Of a DNA stretch of 64,000 nucleotides, positions 26,179-35,762 are shown piece after piece. The notes under the pieces are model-generated. The model was not told where the DNA came from and searched no databases. It worked only from the letters and a program-made list of their open reading frames with translations. The stretch covers positions 434,001 to 498,000 of the forward strand of contig NZ_LVHF01000012.1 of the NCBI RefSeq assembly GCF_001650345.1. Reading direction: 5' to 3'. The stretch's first letter is position 1. Each line of letters begins with the position of its first letter. Source of the DNA: Photobacterium jeanii (GTDB taxonomy: Bacteria > Pseudomonadota > Gammaproteobacteria > Enterobacterales > Vibrionaceae). The position numbers were made by a program, and so were the translations under genes.

Positions 26179-27087
26179 TTAAGCGCTCGCTTTGGTTGAC
26201 GCAGGCTTAGCCTTCATACTACCAAACACATTGACTAGCGCCCCAAGTATGATCATCGCTCCCCCCACCATCGTCCAGAACGAAGGAACTTCATTAAAGA
26301 CCAGCACGCCCAGAATAATAGAAAATACAACTTGTACGTAAGAATACGCCGTCGCTTTACTAGCAGCTGCTGTTTGCATTGCTTTAGTCAAACCAATTTG
26401 ACCAATCTGGGTAAAGATCCCTACGAATAACAACAAAAACAATGCTTCAGTATCTGGCATAACAAATTTGTCACCCAACAAAAGCAAAGAGAAAGGCAAA
26501 GCAATCAGTGGGAAATAAAAAATGATCACTGAGCTATCTTCTGTTTTACTCAGCTTTTTCACTATCACGTAAGCGACAGCACTACCAAAAGCACCACAAA
26601 GTGCAACAGCTACGCTAAACATAGGCAATGATGATGCACTCTCAACCGACCAGCTTGGACTGACGATAAACATCAACCCCATGATGCTCAATGCAATACA
26701 AATCGCTGTCGATTTTTGAACACGTTCTCGTAGGAAAAATAGCGCTAAGAAAGCTGTAAACACCGGGTGCAAATATTGCAAAATTGTCGCTTCAGCTAAA
26801 GGCAATGTCGCTACGGCGTAATACACACAAACCAAAGCTAGTGAGCCTGCGACACCTCGTGCTACGAGTAGTTTTTTATTATTACCCCATATAGAAATCT
26901 TCTTACGTCTCACATCTACATAACTGATAATGAGAGACACAATTGCCCTCGCCGCCACAATTTCAAAAACAGGAATACCATAGGTACTCACTAGCTTTAC
27001 ACAGCTAGACATCAATGCAAAAGCCAATGCTGAGAGCAGCATGTATCTCACGCCAACAGGGATAAAATGAGTAATACGATCAGACAT
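26179..27087 (-). CDS. EamA-family (DMT) transporter
   Basis: A 302-residue inner-membrane protein with ten predicted helices in two EamA repeats (about 10-140, 150-285). Landmarks include PVFEIVAARAIVSLII, LPLAEATILQYLHPVFTAFLALFFLRERV and its second-repeat equivalent YSYVQVVFSIILGVLVFNEVPSFWTMVGGAMI. Such carriers export metabolites; specificity is not predictable. I start at the ATG at 27087, not the preceding TTG. Confidence 0.9.
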   Translation of the reverse strand: MSDRITHFIPVGVRYMLLSALAFALMSSCVKLVSTYGIPVFEIVAARAIVSLIISYVDVRRKKISIWGNNKKLLVARGVAGSLALVCVYYAVATLPLAEATILQYLHPVFTAFLALFFLRERVQKSTAICIALSIMGLMFIVSPSWSVESASSLPMFSVAVALCGAFGSAVAYVIVKKLSKTEDSSVIIFYFPLIALPFSLLLLGDKFVMPDTEALFLLLFVGIFTQIGQIGLTKAMQTAAASKATAYSYVQVVFSIILGVLVFNEVPSFWTMVGGAMIILGALVNVFGSMKAKPASTKASA

Positions 27088-27146
27088 ATTCAATAAACTA
27101 CTAGATGTGATTCGAAGCCATGATCATATGAGACTCAGCTCGATAA

Positions 27147-27187
27147 GGAAAGGCGGATGTCTAACACAATTAGACATCCGCCTTTCC
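27147..27187. terminator. Long perfect hairpin
   Basis: An 18-bp perfect stem (27147-27164 with 27170-27187) and 5-base loop, containing GGCGGATGTC. It lies downstream of the serine hydrolase gene on the minus strand and upstream of the EamA gene. It has no T-run, so it may be a terminator with Rho help or an mRNA-stabilising stem. Confidence 0.6.
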
Positions 27188-27287
27188 AGCATAACGCACA
27201 ACACGCCCAACACATTATCGACCACAGGCTTTAATACTAAAAACACTCATAAATTCTTGCCGACTGCTTTCTAATGCGAAGAGCATA

Positions 27288-28529
27288 TTAACTTGTTATT
27301 AGCCAGCCATACTCAAGCATTAAGCCTATTACTAGCTCTTTATTAAAGTTAGGTTTATTTGCATTAGTCAAAATAATCACGCCATAGCCTTCAGATTTAT
27401 GCGCTAACATGGTTGATGAAAATCCTTTATTCCATCCGTCATGCATAAAATAACCTTGTCCGTCGATATTCGCTCCCATTAGAAACACGCCAAGCCCTAC
27501 GGCTTGATTAATTGTTGGCGACGTCATTGTCTTTGCTGATGCTTGAGATAATACAACACCACTGTCGTCATGGAGTGCATTTTGAATATCAATGGCGAAC
27601 TTAGCGAGATCCGATGCTGTGGTCCACAACCCTGCCGCTGCTTGCTCAGGGTAAACATGGTAATGCCCTGCCACTGGTTTGTTATTTTCCATATATCCAG
27701 TCGCGACAAAATCTGCCCGTACATTATCTATTGGCTGCTGAAAAGTACTTTGCTGCATTCCTAATGGCGACAGCACTTTTTGCTGCATTAAATGAGTAAA
27801 ATCTGTATGTTCTTTGTCTACCAGTAGCTGCTGCAATACGCTATAACCGCCACCAGAATAGGCAAAATCAGTACCGGGAGTCTTAGCCACTTCGACTGAG
27901 GGTGAATTGGCGTTATTTTGCCCCAATAAACGTCCAAACAATGAAGCCCCTTCAAGCACCTCGGTAATTGACGGAATAGGCTTACCAACCTCGTAACCAG
28001 CAAAGCCTGATACTGTTAACCCTGCGGTATGATTTAATAGCTGTTTCACCAAAACAGGTGACGCAGCATTGTGTTCATTTTTTGGAATTTGCCAACTTTG
28101 TAGATATTCATTGGCTGGTGTGTTGAGGTTAAGTTTTCCTTCCTCGACAAGCTTTAAAGCTGCCACAGCTGTAACAGGTTTACTAATAGAAGCGACTTGA
28201 AAAAGTGTATCTGATGTCACTTCCTGTTGGGTTGCTATGTCTTTCCAGCCGAAATTAGCCACCCACGATATTTGTCTGTTTTGTATCAATGCGATACTAA
28301 CACCAGGGATATCATAATCCCGCATACGAGATTCAATTGATTGCAGCTTCCCATTGAAGATTAATGCCGTTGGGACCGTATTTCCCCCATCACTGACTTT
28401 TGCCTGTGCACTAAAACCTATTAAAGAAATACCAACGATAACAAGTTTTTTTACAACCACGGTTTTAAATCTACACGCACAAAAAGCGCTTTCCATAAAC
28501 TGTGAAGCGAAAATTGAAGTTTTCAACAT
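27288..28529 (-). CDS. Class-C-like serine hydrolase (beta-lactamase family, S12)
   Basis: A 413-residue serine hydrolase with an export signal (hydrophobic core KKLVIVGISLIGFSAQA) preceded by an unusually long charged N-region. Active-site motifs: SxxK as S-I-S-K (Ser114, Lys117), a Tyr motif YSGGGYSV, and HDGWNKGF at the third-box position (HxG). This is the penicillin-binding-protein-like family that includes EstB esterases and AmpC-like proteins. Resistance activity is not implied: the motif spacing fits an esterase/peptidase as well. Start chosen at the ATG at 28529, with TAGGGAG before it. Confidence 0.85.
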   Translation of the reverse strand: MLKTSIFASQFMESAFCACRFKTVVVKKLVIVGISLIGFSAQAKVSDGGNTVPTALIFNGKLQSIESRMRDYDIPGVSIALIQNRQISWVANFGWKDIATQQEVTSDTLFQVASISKPVTAVAALKLVEEGKLNLNTPANEYLQSWQIPKNEHNAASPVLVKQLLNHTAGLTVSGFAGYEVGKPIPSITEVLEGASLFGRLLGQNNANSPSVEVAKTPGTDFAYSGGGYSVLQQLLVDKEHTDFTHLMQQKVLSPLGMQQSTFQQPIDNVRADFVATGYMENNKPVAGHYHVYPEQAAAGLWTTASDLAKFAIDIQNALHDDSGVVLSQASAKTMTSPTINQAVGLGVFLMGANIDGQGYFMHDGWNKGFSSTMLAHKSEGYGVIILTNANKPNFNKELVIGLMLEYGWLITS

Positions 28530-28986
28530 TTCGGCACTCCCTATCCAATTCATTCCTAACTTTGTCACACCCTAGTCGGCATGCTCTCTTTCGCTACAGT
28601 GCCAAATTAAAGTCTTGAGCTCTTTCATTTGAAAAATTATTCAATAAAGCATGAATGTTTATTACTTGCCTGCCTTGCTATTCTTCTAATTTAACAAATC
28701 ACTTTACAACAACTACTTGTTTATTTGCTTCAATAGATGATTCATTTTGATTTCTTATATTCAGAAACTAAAGCAGATGATTGATAACAAGCGATAGCGG
28801 ACACTTTATACATATGGAAAGTCATAAAGCGAAATATTACATGGTGTTTATGCGCCGATTTTTCTTTTTATTGTGAGCAATATCAAATAACCTTATTCGA
28901 GCCTTATATTGTGCTGAATAACAACATAAGACTCTTAGCCACAATTAACATCGGCTCTAAACAGCATTTATATTATTCAGATTGCA
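28530..28986. other. Intergenic region, no gene
   Basis: About 450 A+T-rich bases between two same-strand genes. I see no open frame with a ribosome binding site, RNA gene or repeat in it. It must contain the promoter of the serine hydrolase gene. Confidence 0.5.
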
Positions 28987-29847
28987 TCACGCAAAGTGCA
29001 AATTTAACCCTACACCAACATCTTTAACATCCGAGTTATTTGCAAGCTTAATTTTGTACTCCAAACTTGTGCAATGGCATGGGTGGATCTGCGTGATCGC
29101 TTGGTGCTTGAAGTAGTCTAGAGTGCCCTGAGCCTGTACTTCACTCGGAGCGAGTAAATGAAACCCACCGATAACATCAACGATGCGGTCATCACCACAA
29201 ACCTTTTTAGCATGTTCAATGATGTTACAAATCCCCGCATGGGAGCAGCCAGTAATAATTACCAAGCCTTGTGCAGATTTATAGGCTAATGCAGAGTCGT
29301 CTTTGACAAAATCATCGTGCATCTCATCGCCACACTCACATTGACCGATCGGATCTAGGTTTTCAAAATCGTTACTTCTTTCAATCTCGCCTAAAAAGAC
29401 AAGGCGATCTGTAAGCCAAACAGGCTCAGTGCTTAACTGAGTTGCAAAATACTTACTTACCTTTTTTCCATCCAGCACCGAACCAATCTCTTCGCCCTCA
29501 AAAGCTTTATAAGCAAACGCATCAGGATGGGCAATCAAAGTTGGCTCACGCACTTGTGAAAGCTCAGCATTTTGACTCGCTTCACCTTCAGCTCTCGCCT
29601 CTGCAAACAGTTTAGCCAGTGGAAAAAGACCACCGGTATGATCATTATGACCATGAGAGATCACCACATGATCAACATCCAGCAAGGTTTCTCCCATCTT
29701 TTTGGCGTTCTGAATGAAAATGTCAGAATACCCAACGTCGAATAACACCTTAGTATCACCGTCAGTAATTAAGTATGAAACCCCCGGCTCCCCTAGATAA
29801 TAACGGTCAATTATTGTGTTGTTATCGACTAATACTTTTAATTCCAT
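28987..29847 (-). CDS. MBL-fold metallo-hydrolase (COG1237 type)
   Basis: A 286-residue metallo-beta-lactamase-fold protein. The metal-binding HxHxDH motif is intact (SHGHNDHTGG, His65, His67, Asp69, His70), followed later by GCSHAGICNIIEHAKK and GGFHLLAPS, both characteristic of COG1237 enzymes related to dihydropterin-aminobenzene phosphate synthase. The GQCECGDEMHDD stretch adds Cys residues. The reaction here is unknown. AGGAAG lies directly upstream of the ATG chosen; a TTG 24 bases earlier is an alternative. Confidence 0.85.
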   Translation of the reverse strand: MELKVLVDNNTIIDRYYLGEPGVSYLITDGDTKVLFDVGYSDIFIQNAKKMGETLLDVDHVVISHGHNDHTGGLFPLAKLFAEARAEGEASQNAELSQVREPTLIAHPDAFAYKAFEGEEIGSVLDGKKVSKYFATQLSTEPVWLTDRLVFLGEIERSNDFENLDPIGQCECGDEMHDDFVKDDSALAYKSAQGLVIITGCSHAGICNIIEHAKKVCGDDRIVDVIGGFHLLAPSEVQAQGTLDYFKHQAITQIHPCHCTSLEYKIKLANNSDVKDVGVGLNLHFA

Positions 29848-30049
29848 CTTCCTATCTCGTACGTCATTCAAGGCACGCGCAGCGCCTTATAATCAGCAGA
29901 CATCATACCTTTTGATTAAATTTATGCCTTGATTGATATCGAACATTGAAGAAATATTGATAATCTTTTCAAAAGCTTGCTTAACGAATATTCTCATTAT
30001 TTCAACGCAACACAAACACAGTAGCAGCCCTATCACATCAGCGATTTTG

Positions 30050-30085
30050 TAAAAAAAAAAGCCGCTGAAGAACCTCAGCGGCTTT
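30050..30085 (-). terminator. Terminator of the glycosidase gene
   Basis: An 11-bp stem (AAAGCCGCTGA / TCAGCGGCTTT) with a 6-base loop, followed on the minus strand by ten T residues, 24 bases after the stop codon at 30109. Confidence 0.9.
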
Positions 30086-30108
30086 GTTATACGCTTTAAA
30101 CTGTCAAT

Positions 30109-33027
30109 TTATTGAAGCGCTGTAATACGAATATCTGCAATATTTGCTTCATTCTTCACACCTTTGACGCCACCAGCATAAATGTATGTTTCATTTGATT
30201 TGAGGTAACTCATATTGAAATGATCTTTAAGTGCAAGTTGATAAACCTTGCCCTGCTCTAGCTTCACTTCAATAGGGGTTGAATAACGCATACCATTATT
30301 TTCACCAATATGCCCCATTTGCAGGACACCGGCACCAACAAGCTGACCCGCATCATCGCGAACTTCCAACTGCTTAACCGTATTGGTAATTCCCGTATTA
30401 AGTTGACCAAGGTTATTGTTATACCAAGCCGCCATTTGATAAGAGCCCGTCTTAGGAACAACGAATGTATTTAGCCCTTTTACCGTACCGCTATCTTTAC
30501 TAACAGTAACGGTCGACACGCCCTGTTTTAACGTTTGGTACTCACCTACTAATTTAACGCGAATTTCATCACCTACACACACTGGCTGGCTTGGATTCGA
30601 ACGGAAGCCTTGGTCATTAATACTTTCCGCTACATAACACGCAAAGCCTTGCGACATGTCGGTATACTGCTGCGCAACGACACCCTGCTCAATCAACTTA
30701 CCGTTACGATATAGGTTAATTTTATATTGGCTGGCAATATCAATCGCAACGCCTTTATTGCCTTCATTCGTAATCACTTTTGCAGTCAATGCTGGCTCTT
30801 TTGGTGAGAACACCCGACTATCTTTTATTGCATAAGGTTTAACGCCTGAAATCACTTTTATTGTACTGTCATTACCCACTTTTGCTCCTAAGGTAACTTG
30901 ATAATTACCTTTATCATCAAGCTTCACATCATCAACAGGGTAATAACCAGACATATCATCATCTACGGGCGGTAGATCAATAGTGACCGAATACTGTTTT
31001 CCTTTGTAATCAAAATTATTCAGTGTTATTTGCTGTGAATGCGCGAACAAGTTATTGCGAATCCAACCGGTAATAAAGGGTTTAACCTCAAGTTGACCGC
31101 TTTCAGTATGAATACCAAAAATCGTTTCAACCACCATGTTCAAATACCCTCCCACAGACCACAGTTGACGCTGTGAGTTAATTACCGGGCCATCAAGGCT
31201 AGCATCCGCCCCATGATCGCTATGGATAATGAATGATTTGCCAGACAACCACTCAAGATTTTCCATATTAGATAAGTTAGTCGCCGTTCCACGAACCAAA
31301 GATTGTACTGCGTTATTCGCCGCTGCAACGTTCATAGTGTGTTTAGCAGCACGCAAACTATATGCTGTCACAAACGGCCAAATAGCCCGGTTATGGTATA
31401 CAGGCACATCTGGTTGTTGCGGGAAGTACACTGGCACACCAAATTCACTGTGAGGATAATTAGCCATGATTTTCTTAGCTTGCCCAACACTCGCAATGCC
31501 ACTGATAATCGCCAACGATTCACCCAACATGTCGTATTTGTCAATCGCTATGTCTTGGCCATTATCAAATAGATAGCTAACATACATTCCACGCTGATCG
31601 TTCCAGAATTTATCATTAATAGCGGCTTTTAACTGTTTGGCCCACTCACCATATTTAACGGCATTTTTTGAGTCAAATTGCTCAGCCAATTTCGCGGCTA
31701 AACGCATCGCTCGATAATGAACAACGTTGGTCGATAAAGCTTTACTGCTACCAATGGCGTTTACATCTTGTGGTGTCCATGTTGAGTATGTTTGATCGCG
31801 CCAATCAAGGAAGGATTGTTCACCAACATATAAACCAGACTTTTGATCAAATGCTGCTACCCGATCAGCCTCCAAAGTATTACTAAGTGCATTATAAGCT
31901 CGTTCTGCAAATTGATTATATTCTTCACCTTGAAGCGCCGAAAGAAGTCGTTCAGCACCTAGCGCCCATGTTGTACGGTCAGTGCTGATCGGCCAGCTTC
32001 CACCAGTGCCTGTATCTTGAACTATTTGCTCACCGTCATACTGCTTATTTGTCGAATCTCGAAAACCCGATAATTTGAATTTGAGACCATTTTCCACCCG
32101 TGTCGGGTTCATTAAGGCCAACGAAAGATCGGCAGCATACGCCAAATCACGAGTCCAAACGTAATGCCATTTAGCCCCTGTTTCGAACACTTCAGCTTTA
32201 ATAGGTTTGTTAAAGTTATAGTTGCCGTCTTTAATTTCTGAAACCGAAAGCTGGCTTAGCTCTTTAAGGCTCATAGCAAATAAAGCATCAAACGCAACAT
32301 CACCAGTGACCACTTGCGGACCAGCCTGTTCGTTAACGATCACTCCTTGATCTAACGCATCACGTAATTCAGTGGTTGTCGAAATACCAAATTCACGCAA
32401 TTTAGCTTTAGGATCTTTTACTGAGAAAACCACGGTATCTAGAGAACCATCGAAATTCGCAAATGGCTTGGACTCTTTTATAGAATGCCCTTTATGTACC
32501 ATAGCAGGATCAATAATCGCGTCCGCATAGTATTTCTCAGCTTCTGTTTGAGTCGCTTTGGTTACTGTCATAGTTGCACTGCTTTCATCAGCAAAACTCA
32601 CTGAAAACTTGTAGTAACCTTTTTCTTTAAACGTAATCACCGAATTACAGTCATCGTTCATACAATTTTCATTGAGTTCGGGTTTCGGATAGTAATCCTG
32701 CGCTACATCAAATTCAGTCGGCTCAGTAAAATGGGTGTACTCAATCTGCCAACCGGGATCAGCAATCTTAAACTGGTTACTACCGCGCGCGACTCTAAGA
32801 ACCGTTTCATACTGATTATTACCAAGATATTGCAGTTTGGCATGTTCAGCCGTTCCCCAATCGCCATTCAAACCACGTAAGAATAAATCTGCTTTAATAA
32901 TGGGTTTATCCTCAGGTTTCGGTGCCACTGTTGGTGTATTAACACTTTCCTGGCTATCCGAATGCCAATTACAACCAGCTAATCCGATACAAGATGCAAC
33001 TGCAAGCGCAATAATACTTGGTTTCAT
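30109..33027 (-). CDS. Outer-membrane lipoprotein glycosidase with (alpha/alpha)6 barrel (GH15-like)
   Basis: A 972-residue lipoprotein: signal with lipobox LAGC (Cys19 in this numbering), then a pullulanase-type N-terminal carbohydrate-binding region (about 45-150, LRGLNGDWGTAEHAKLQY), and a six-hairpin catalytic barrel (about 250-700) with WHYVWTRDLAYAADLSLAL, QDTGTGGSWPISTDRTTWALGAERLL and the EWLSGKSF-like conserved region. Beta-rich C-terminal domains follow (750-972). The barrel motifs resemble glucoamylase/glucodextranase (GH15) or related six-hairpin glycosidases; the exact family is not certain. It should release sugar from alpha-glucans at the cell surface. Divergently paired with a LysR regulator. 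SD GAAGGGA selects the ATG at 33027. Confidence 0.82.
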   Translation of the reverse strand: MKPSIIALAVASCIGLAGCNWHSDSQESVNTPTVAPKPEDKPIIKADLFLRGLNGDWGTAEHAKLQYLGNNQYETVLRVARGSNQFKIADPGWQIEYTHFTEPTEFDVAQDYYPKPELNENCMNDDCNSVITFKEKGYYKFSVSFADESSATMTVTKATQTEAEKYYADAIIDPAMVHKGHSIKESKPFANFDGSLDTVVFSVKDPKAKLREFGISTTTELRDALDQGVIVNEQAGPQVVTGDVAFDALFAMSLKELSQLSVSEIKDGNYNFNKPIKAEVFETGAKWHYVWTRDLAYAADLSLALMNPTRVENGLKFKLSGFRDSTNKQYDGEQIVQDTGTGGSWPISTDRTTWALGAERLLSALQGEEYNQFAERAYNALSNTLEADRVAAFDQKSGLYVGEQSFLDWRDQTYSTWTPQDVNAIGSSKALSTNVVHYRAMRLAAKLAEQFDSKNAVKYGEWAKQLKAAINDKFWNDQRGMYVSYLFDNGQDIAIDKYDMLGESLAIISGIASVGQAKKIMANYPHSEFGVPVYFPQQPDVPVYHNRAIWPFVTAYSLRAAKHTMNVAAANNAVQSLVRGTATNLSNMENLEWLSGKSFIIHSDHGADASLDGPVINSQRQLWSVGGYLNMVVETIFGIHTESGQLEVKPFITGWIRNNLFAHSQQITLNNFDYKGKQYSVTIDLPPVDDDMSGYYPVDDVKLDDKGNYQVTLGAKVGNDSTIKVISGVKPYAIKDSRVFSPKEPALTAKVITNEGNKGVAIDIASQYKINLYRNGKLIEQGVVAQQYTDMSQGFACYVAESINDQGFRSNPSQPVCVGDEIRVKLVGEYQTLKQGVSTVTVSKDSGTVKGLNTFVVPKTGSYQMAAWYNNNLGQLNTGITNTVKQLEVRDDAGQLVGAGVLQMGHIGENNGMRYSTPIEVKLEQGKVYQLALKDHFNMSYLKSNETYIYAGGVKGVKNEANIADIRITALQ

Positions 33028-33184
33028 GTTTATCCCTTCCATTTGTTATTTTGTGCGCCAGTGTAAAAAACTCGCTTTAGTGGGAAAAATAGGTAGAAAC
33101 CAACAAGCTATAGATAAAAGCTATATCTACACCCTCTCTCGTGATCTAGATCTATGAAATACCTTTATTCTGTCTCTAACCTAA

Positions 33185-33205
33185 TTTCAAATTTGTGATT
33201 TGAAA
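33185..33205. promoter_or_regulatory. Candidate LysR operator
   Basis: A perfect inverted repeat TTTCAAAT / ATTTGAAA with a 5-base spacer (a T-N11-A arrangement) in the 220-base region between the divergent glycosidase and LysR genes, 44 bases before the LysR start. Confidence 0.6.
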
Positions 33206-33248
33206 GTGAAATTGTGCAAAATGACTCGCAGTTTTTAGAGGAAAAGAC

Positions 33249-34163
33249 ATGGATAAATCACTGCAACAATTTTTACTTGTCGCCCGTTGCAAAAGCATAA
33301 GCGCAGCCGCAAGAATGGCAGGGCTCAGCCAACCCACAATCACCAACAACCTGCGAAAGTTAGAAGAAAGTTTAGATGTCGACCTCTTTGAGCGTACCTC
33401 AAAAGGCATGATACTTACCGAATACGGACGCATCCTTTATCGTCATAGCAATGCGATGCAACACGAATATAATTTGATGATGCAAGGAATTGATGAAAGG
33501 AAGAAATACCAAGACGGTAAAATAAAAATCGGTACAGGTGATGCTTGGTGGCCACTTTTTGTTAAACAAGCATTAGATACTCACCTGTCTCACTCACCAC
33601 TTGCCTCAACCCATGTCGAGTTTGGTAACCATCTCTGTTTAATGGACTCGTTAATCAACGAGGAAATTGAGTTTTTTATTGGCCATGAAATTGTTGGCTT
33701 ATCAGCCAAATGTGACGTAACTTTTATTCCTTTATTTCAAACCACTGATGCATTTTTCGTAGGGCCTGAACATCCACTGCTAAACAAAACAGTGACTGAT
33801 GCCATGTTGCACGAGTATCCTTCTTTGTCTGTCACTTATGATGCTAAGAAATTTAGTCATATTGTCGACAATCCAATCCCAAAACAACACGAACGTGAAC
33901 GCCAACAACTGGACCAACGTGCCACTTACGAACTCGATTCGCTACTTGCCAGTATCGAAACCCTCAAAACCACTGTAGCCATAATGCCTTATACTAAAGC
34001 GTTAAAACCTTATCTAGAATCTTATGGGCTTAAAACATTATCGATGAAAAAACAGCCGAACCCTGGGACCGTTGGTATTTATCATCACAGGAGAGAAACT
34101 TCTAAATCGCATTTAACCTTAATTGAAAATATTTGCCTACAAGTGAAATCAATCATCGTGTAA
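33249..34163 (+). CDS. LysR-family transcriptional regulator
   Basis: A 304-residue LysR regulator. The N-terminal helix-turn-helix (about 3-60) has the family pattern FLLVARCKSISAAARMAGLSQPTITNNLRKLEESLDVDLFERTSKGM, followed by a linker helix and a periplasmic-binding-like effector domain. A strong AGAGGA lies before the ATG. It is divergent from the glycosidase gene with an intervening palindrome and so probably controls it, perhaps in response to a sugar. The last 15 bases overlap the convergent gene at 34149. Confidence 0.9.
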   Translation: MDKSLQQFLLVARCKSISAAARMAGLSQPTITNNLRKLEESLDVDLFERTSKGMILTEYGRILYRHSNAMQHEYNLMMQGIDERKKYQDGKIKIGTGDAWWPLFVKQALDTHLSHSPLASTHVEFGNHLCLMDSLINEEIEFFIGHEIVGLSAKCDVTFIPLFQTTDAFFVGPEHPLLNKTVTDAMLHEYPSLSVTYDAKKFSHIVDNPIPKQHERERQQLDQRATYELDSLLASIETLKTTVAIMPYTKALKPYLESYGLKTLSMKKQPNPGTVGIYHHRRETSKSHLTLIENICLQVKSIIV

Positions 34164-34706
34164 CACCGTCAATAACGGCCAGTGCGACAGCCAAGCCTTA
34201 CTGTAAAGTCGTTGTTCAAACAGCGCCATTGGTCGTTTCAGATTATGCGTCACATTCAAGTTAAAAAGAGACTCAAACCCAAAAGCAGCAATACAGTCAT
34301 ACCTATTGTTTTCAACTTTTCGAATACCCACCGCCGTTTCTTTTTCAGGCCAATAACTCATCGCGTCAAGTGTATTGCTATATGGACTATCACCATTACG
34401 TTCATGCATGAGCGCTTGATTTCGCACCTGCCAATTTAAGTTTGGCATTGCTGCTTGCAACTGCTGTTCATACATTAAATAAGCGTTAACATCGCTCTCG
34501 CTTGAATCAAAATAAATAACGTCCACATCATTTAATGGCGTCATTATTACTTTATTGTGCAAGGCATCCCACACCAAGTTTCGAACAAAACCAGCAGCTA
34601 TGTAACATTGCGGTAAATCCAACCGATACACACAATCAAGCGCAGCCACCCTCACGGGATCTCGTTCGATAAACTCAATGATCTTATCTGCATATTCTTG
34701 TGTCAT
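34149..34706 (-). CDS. Nucleotidyltransferase family protein (DUF925, COG3575)
   Basis: A 185-residue protein of the COG3575 nucleotidyltransferase-like family. The catalytic-type motif GFVRNLVWD followed by LNDVDVIYFD contains the G-x(n)-DxD arrangement of nucleotidyltransferases; YIAAGFVRN and the C-terminal NLNVTHNLKRP motif are typical of the family. Substrate unknown. Its final codons overlap the LysR gene tail by 15 bases in a convergent arrangement. Confidence 0.78.
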   Translation of the reverse strand: MTQEYADKIIEFIERDPVRVAALDCVYRLDLPQCYIAAGFVRNLVWDALHNKVIMTPLNDVDVIYFDSSESDVNAYLMYEQQLQAAMPNLNWQVRNQALMHERNGDSPYSNTLDAMSYWPEKETAVGIRKVENNRYDCIAAFGFESLFNLNVTHNLKRPMALFEQRLYSKAWLSHWPLLTVLHDD

Positions 34707-34748
34707 TGCGTCAGCTCATTAAACAAACACACAGCATTCTAAAGAATA

Positions 34749-34774
34749 ACACCCAGTAAAGACCTACTGGGTGT
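34749..34774 (-). terminator. Hairpin after the 34800-35177 gene
   Basis: A 10-bp perfect stem (ACACCCAGTA / TACTGGGTGT) with a 6-base loop, just downstream of the stop at 34800. T content after the stem is modest. Confidence 0.6.
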
Positions 34775-34799
34775 TTGATTACAACTTAATAGCCATTAA

Positions 34800-35177
34800 T
34801 TAATCAAGCTGGATATTGCACTCTTTCTTAATCACTAACTTAGCAAGCTCTGTAACAAATTGAAATTCATTGTTAGCACCATACTGACTAAAGAATGGCT
34901 GAACTTTGTCGCATGAACCTTGCACCGATAAAGCAAAACGCAACAATGCCACAGAATCACTCGGATCCATATCTAACTGCTCTAATGCTATCGCCATCGC
35001 TTGTTCAGGCTCATCAGCAAGATAATGCTGATTATACAAAACAGAAAGTTGCTCATACTCACTCACAATTCCATCACTGGCAAAAGCGCATGATGAAGAA
35101 AAAAAGCCACATACTATTACTAAGGTATAACAAGCACACCGACACCACTTGGCACTTTGGACAAAAAGTCTTTCCAT
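34800..35177 (-). CDS. Secreted protein with TPR-like helices, unknown
   Basis: A 125-residue protein. A hydrophobic signal (about 12-33, YTLVIVCGFFSSSCAFA, cleavage before SD) is followed by an all-alpha acidic region (EYEQLSVLYNQHYLADEPEQAMAIALEQLDMDPSDSVALLRFALS), reminiscent of two TPR-like helix pairs. Start uncertain: the ATG at 35177 is preceded by CCGGGG, and a longer frame begins at 35219. The first 58 bases overlap another-frame remnant described at 35120-35305, so the N-terminus may be a recent formation. Confidence 0.6.
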   Translation of the reverse strand: MERLFVQSAKWCRCACYTLVIVCGFFSSSCAFASDGIVSEYEQLSVLYNQHYLADEPEQAMAIALEQLDMDPSDSVALLRFALSVQGSCDKVQPFFSQYGANNEFQFVTELAKLVIKKECNIQLD

Positions 35178-35305
35178 TGCCCCGGATGTATTGTCGGACA
35201 ACCTGCTGAACCTTTCCATGTTGTTTTATACCCCCAATGAACGTGAATGAAATTCGCTTGTTTACCATAATCAGGAAAGTTAGAGTTTAATTTGTAACTA
35301 TGACT
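35120..35305 (-). pseudogene. C-terminal remnant of a YkuD/L,D-transpeptidase-like protein
   Basis: An open frame of 61 residues with no start codon, ending in TAG at 35120-35122. It encodes FIHVHWGYKTTWKGSAGC, then PTIHPGQWKDFLSKVPSG. The HxHWG and GSAGCPTI motifs resemble the catalytic H-x(n)-S-x-G-C region of L,D-transpeptidase-like domains. An upstream stop and the GFA gene cut it off, so it looks like the broken end of a lost gene. The family assignment is by motif only. Confidence 0.5.
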
Positions 35306-35705
35306 TTACTGGCCCCTTTTCAAATTGCTTTAGATCATCGGTGATCTCATTCCAAGGGGCTTTTGACGCTGTAAAAATATGAAAACTTGGCTTATGCGTC
35401 GGCACATCATCCAAAATACCCAACCGAATATTATGCTTATGTGTTTTTAATTTATGTGAAAACAAACTCGAACCACAACAGCGGCAAAATGCGAGCTCTG
35501 TCTCCGCGCTTTTAGGGTAAATAGTCACAAACTCTTCACCAGCAATAAAACGAAACTTATCTGAGCTTATTCCACCTACCGATGAATAGTCTGAACCTGT
35601 AAATTTGCGACACTCTGAGCAGTGGCAGTTCCCCATATACTCAAAATCATCTGGTACTTCAATCTGTACCTTATTACAAAGGCACGAGCCACTTAACTTT
35701 CTCAT
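35298..35705 (-). CDS. GFA/CENP-V family zinc protein
   Basis: A 135-residue protein of the GFA (glutathione-dependent formaldehyde-activating-type) fold. Zinc ligands are in the expected clusters: GSCLCNKV, NCHCSECRK and FCRCCGSSLF. The family includes S-hydroxymethylglutathione-related enzymes, but many members have no assigned reaction. Here no formaldehyde pathway is adjacent. Its stop codon region abuts the pseudogene remnant. Confidence 0.85.
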   Translation of the reverse strand: MRKLSGSCLCNKVQIEVPDDFEYMGNCHCSECRKFTGSDYSSVGGISSDKFRFIAGEEFVTIYPKSAETELAFCRCCGSSLFSHKLKTHKHNIRLGILDDVPTHKPSFHIFTASKAPWNEITDDLKQFEKGPVKS

Positions 35706-35762
35706 TATTATTTCCTTATAAATTTATATTTATTCGTAACTACAACACCTCACACAAACACA

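Noticed and set aside
27288..28529. Calling the class-C-like serine hydrolase a resistance beta-lactamase (ampC)
   Set aside because: The motifs fit esterases and peptidases of family S12 equally; the long N-region and motif spacing do not favour AmpC.
34149..34163. Overlap of LysR and nucleotidyltransferase genes as a frameshift
   Set aside because: They converge on opposite strands and both have normal C-termini, so a 15-base overlap is normal.
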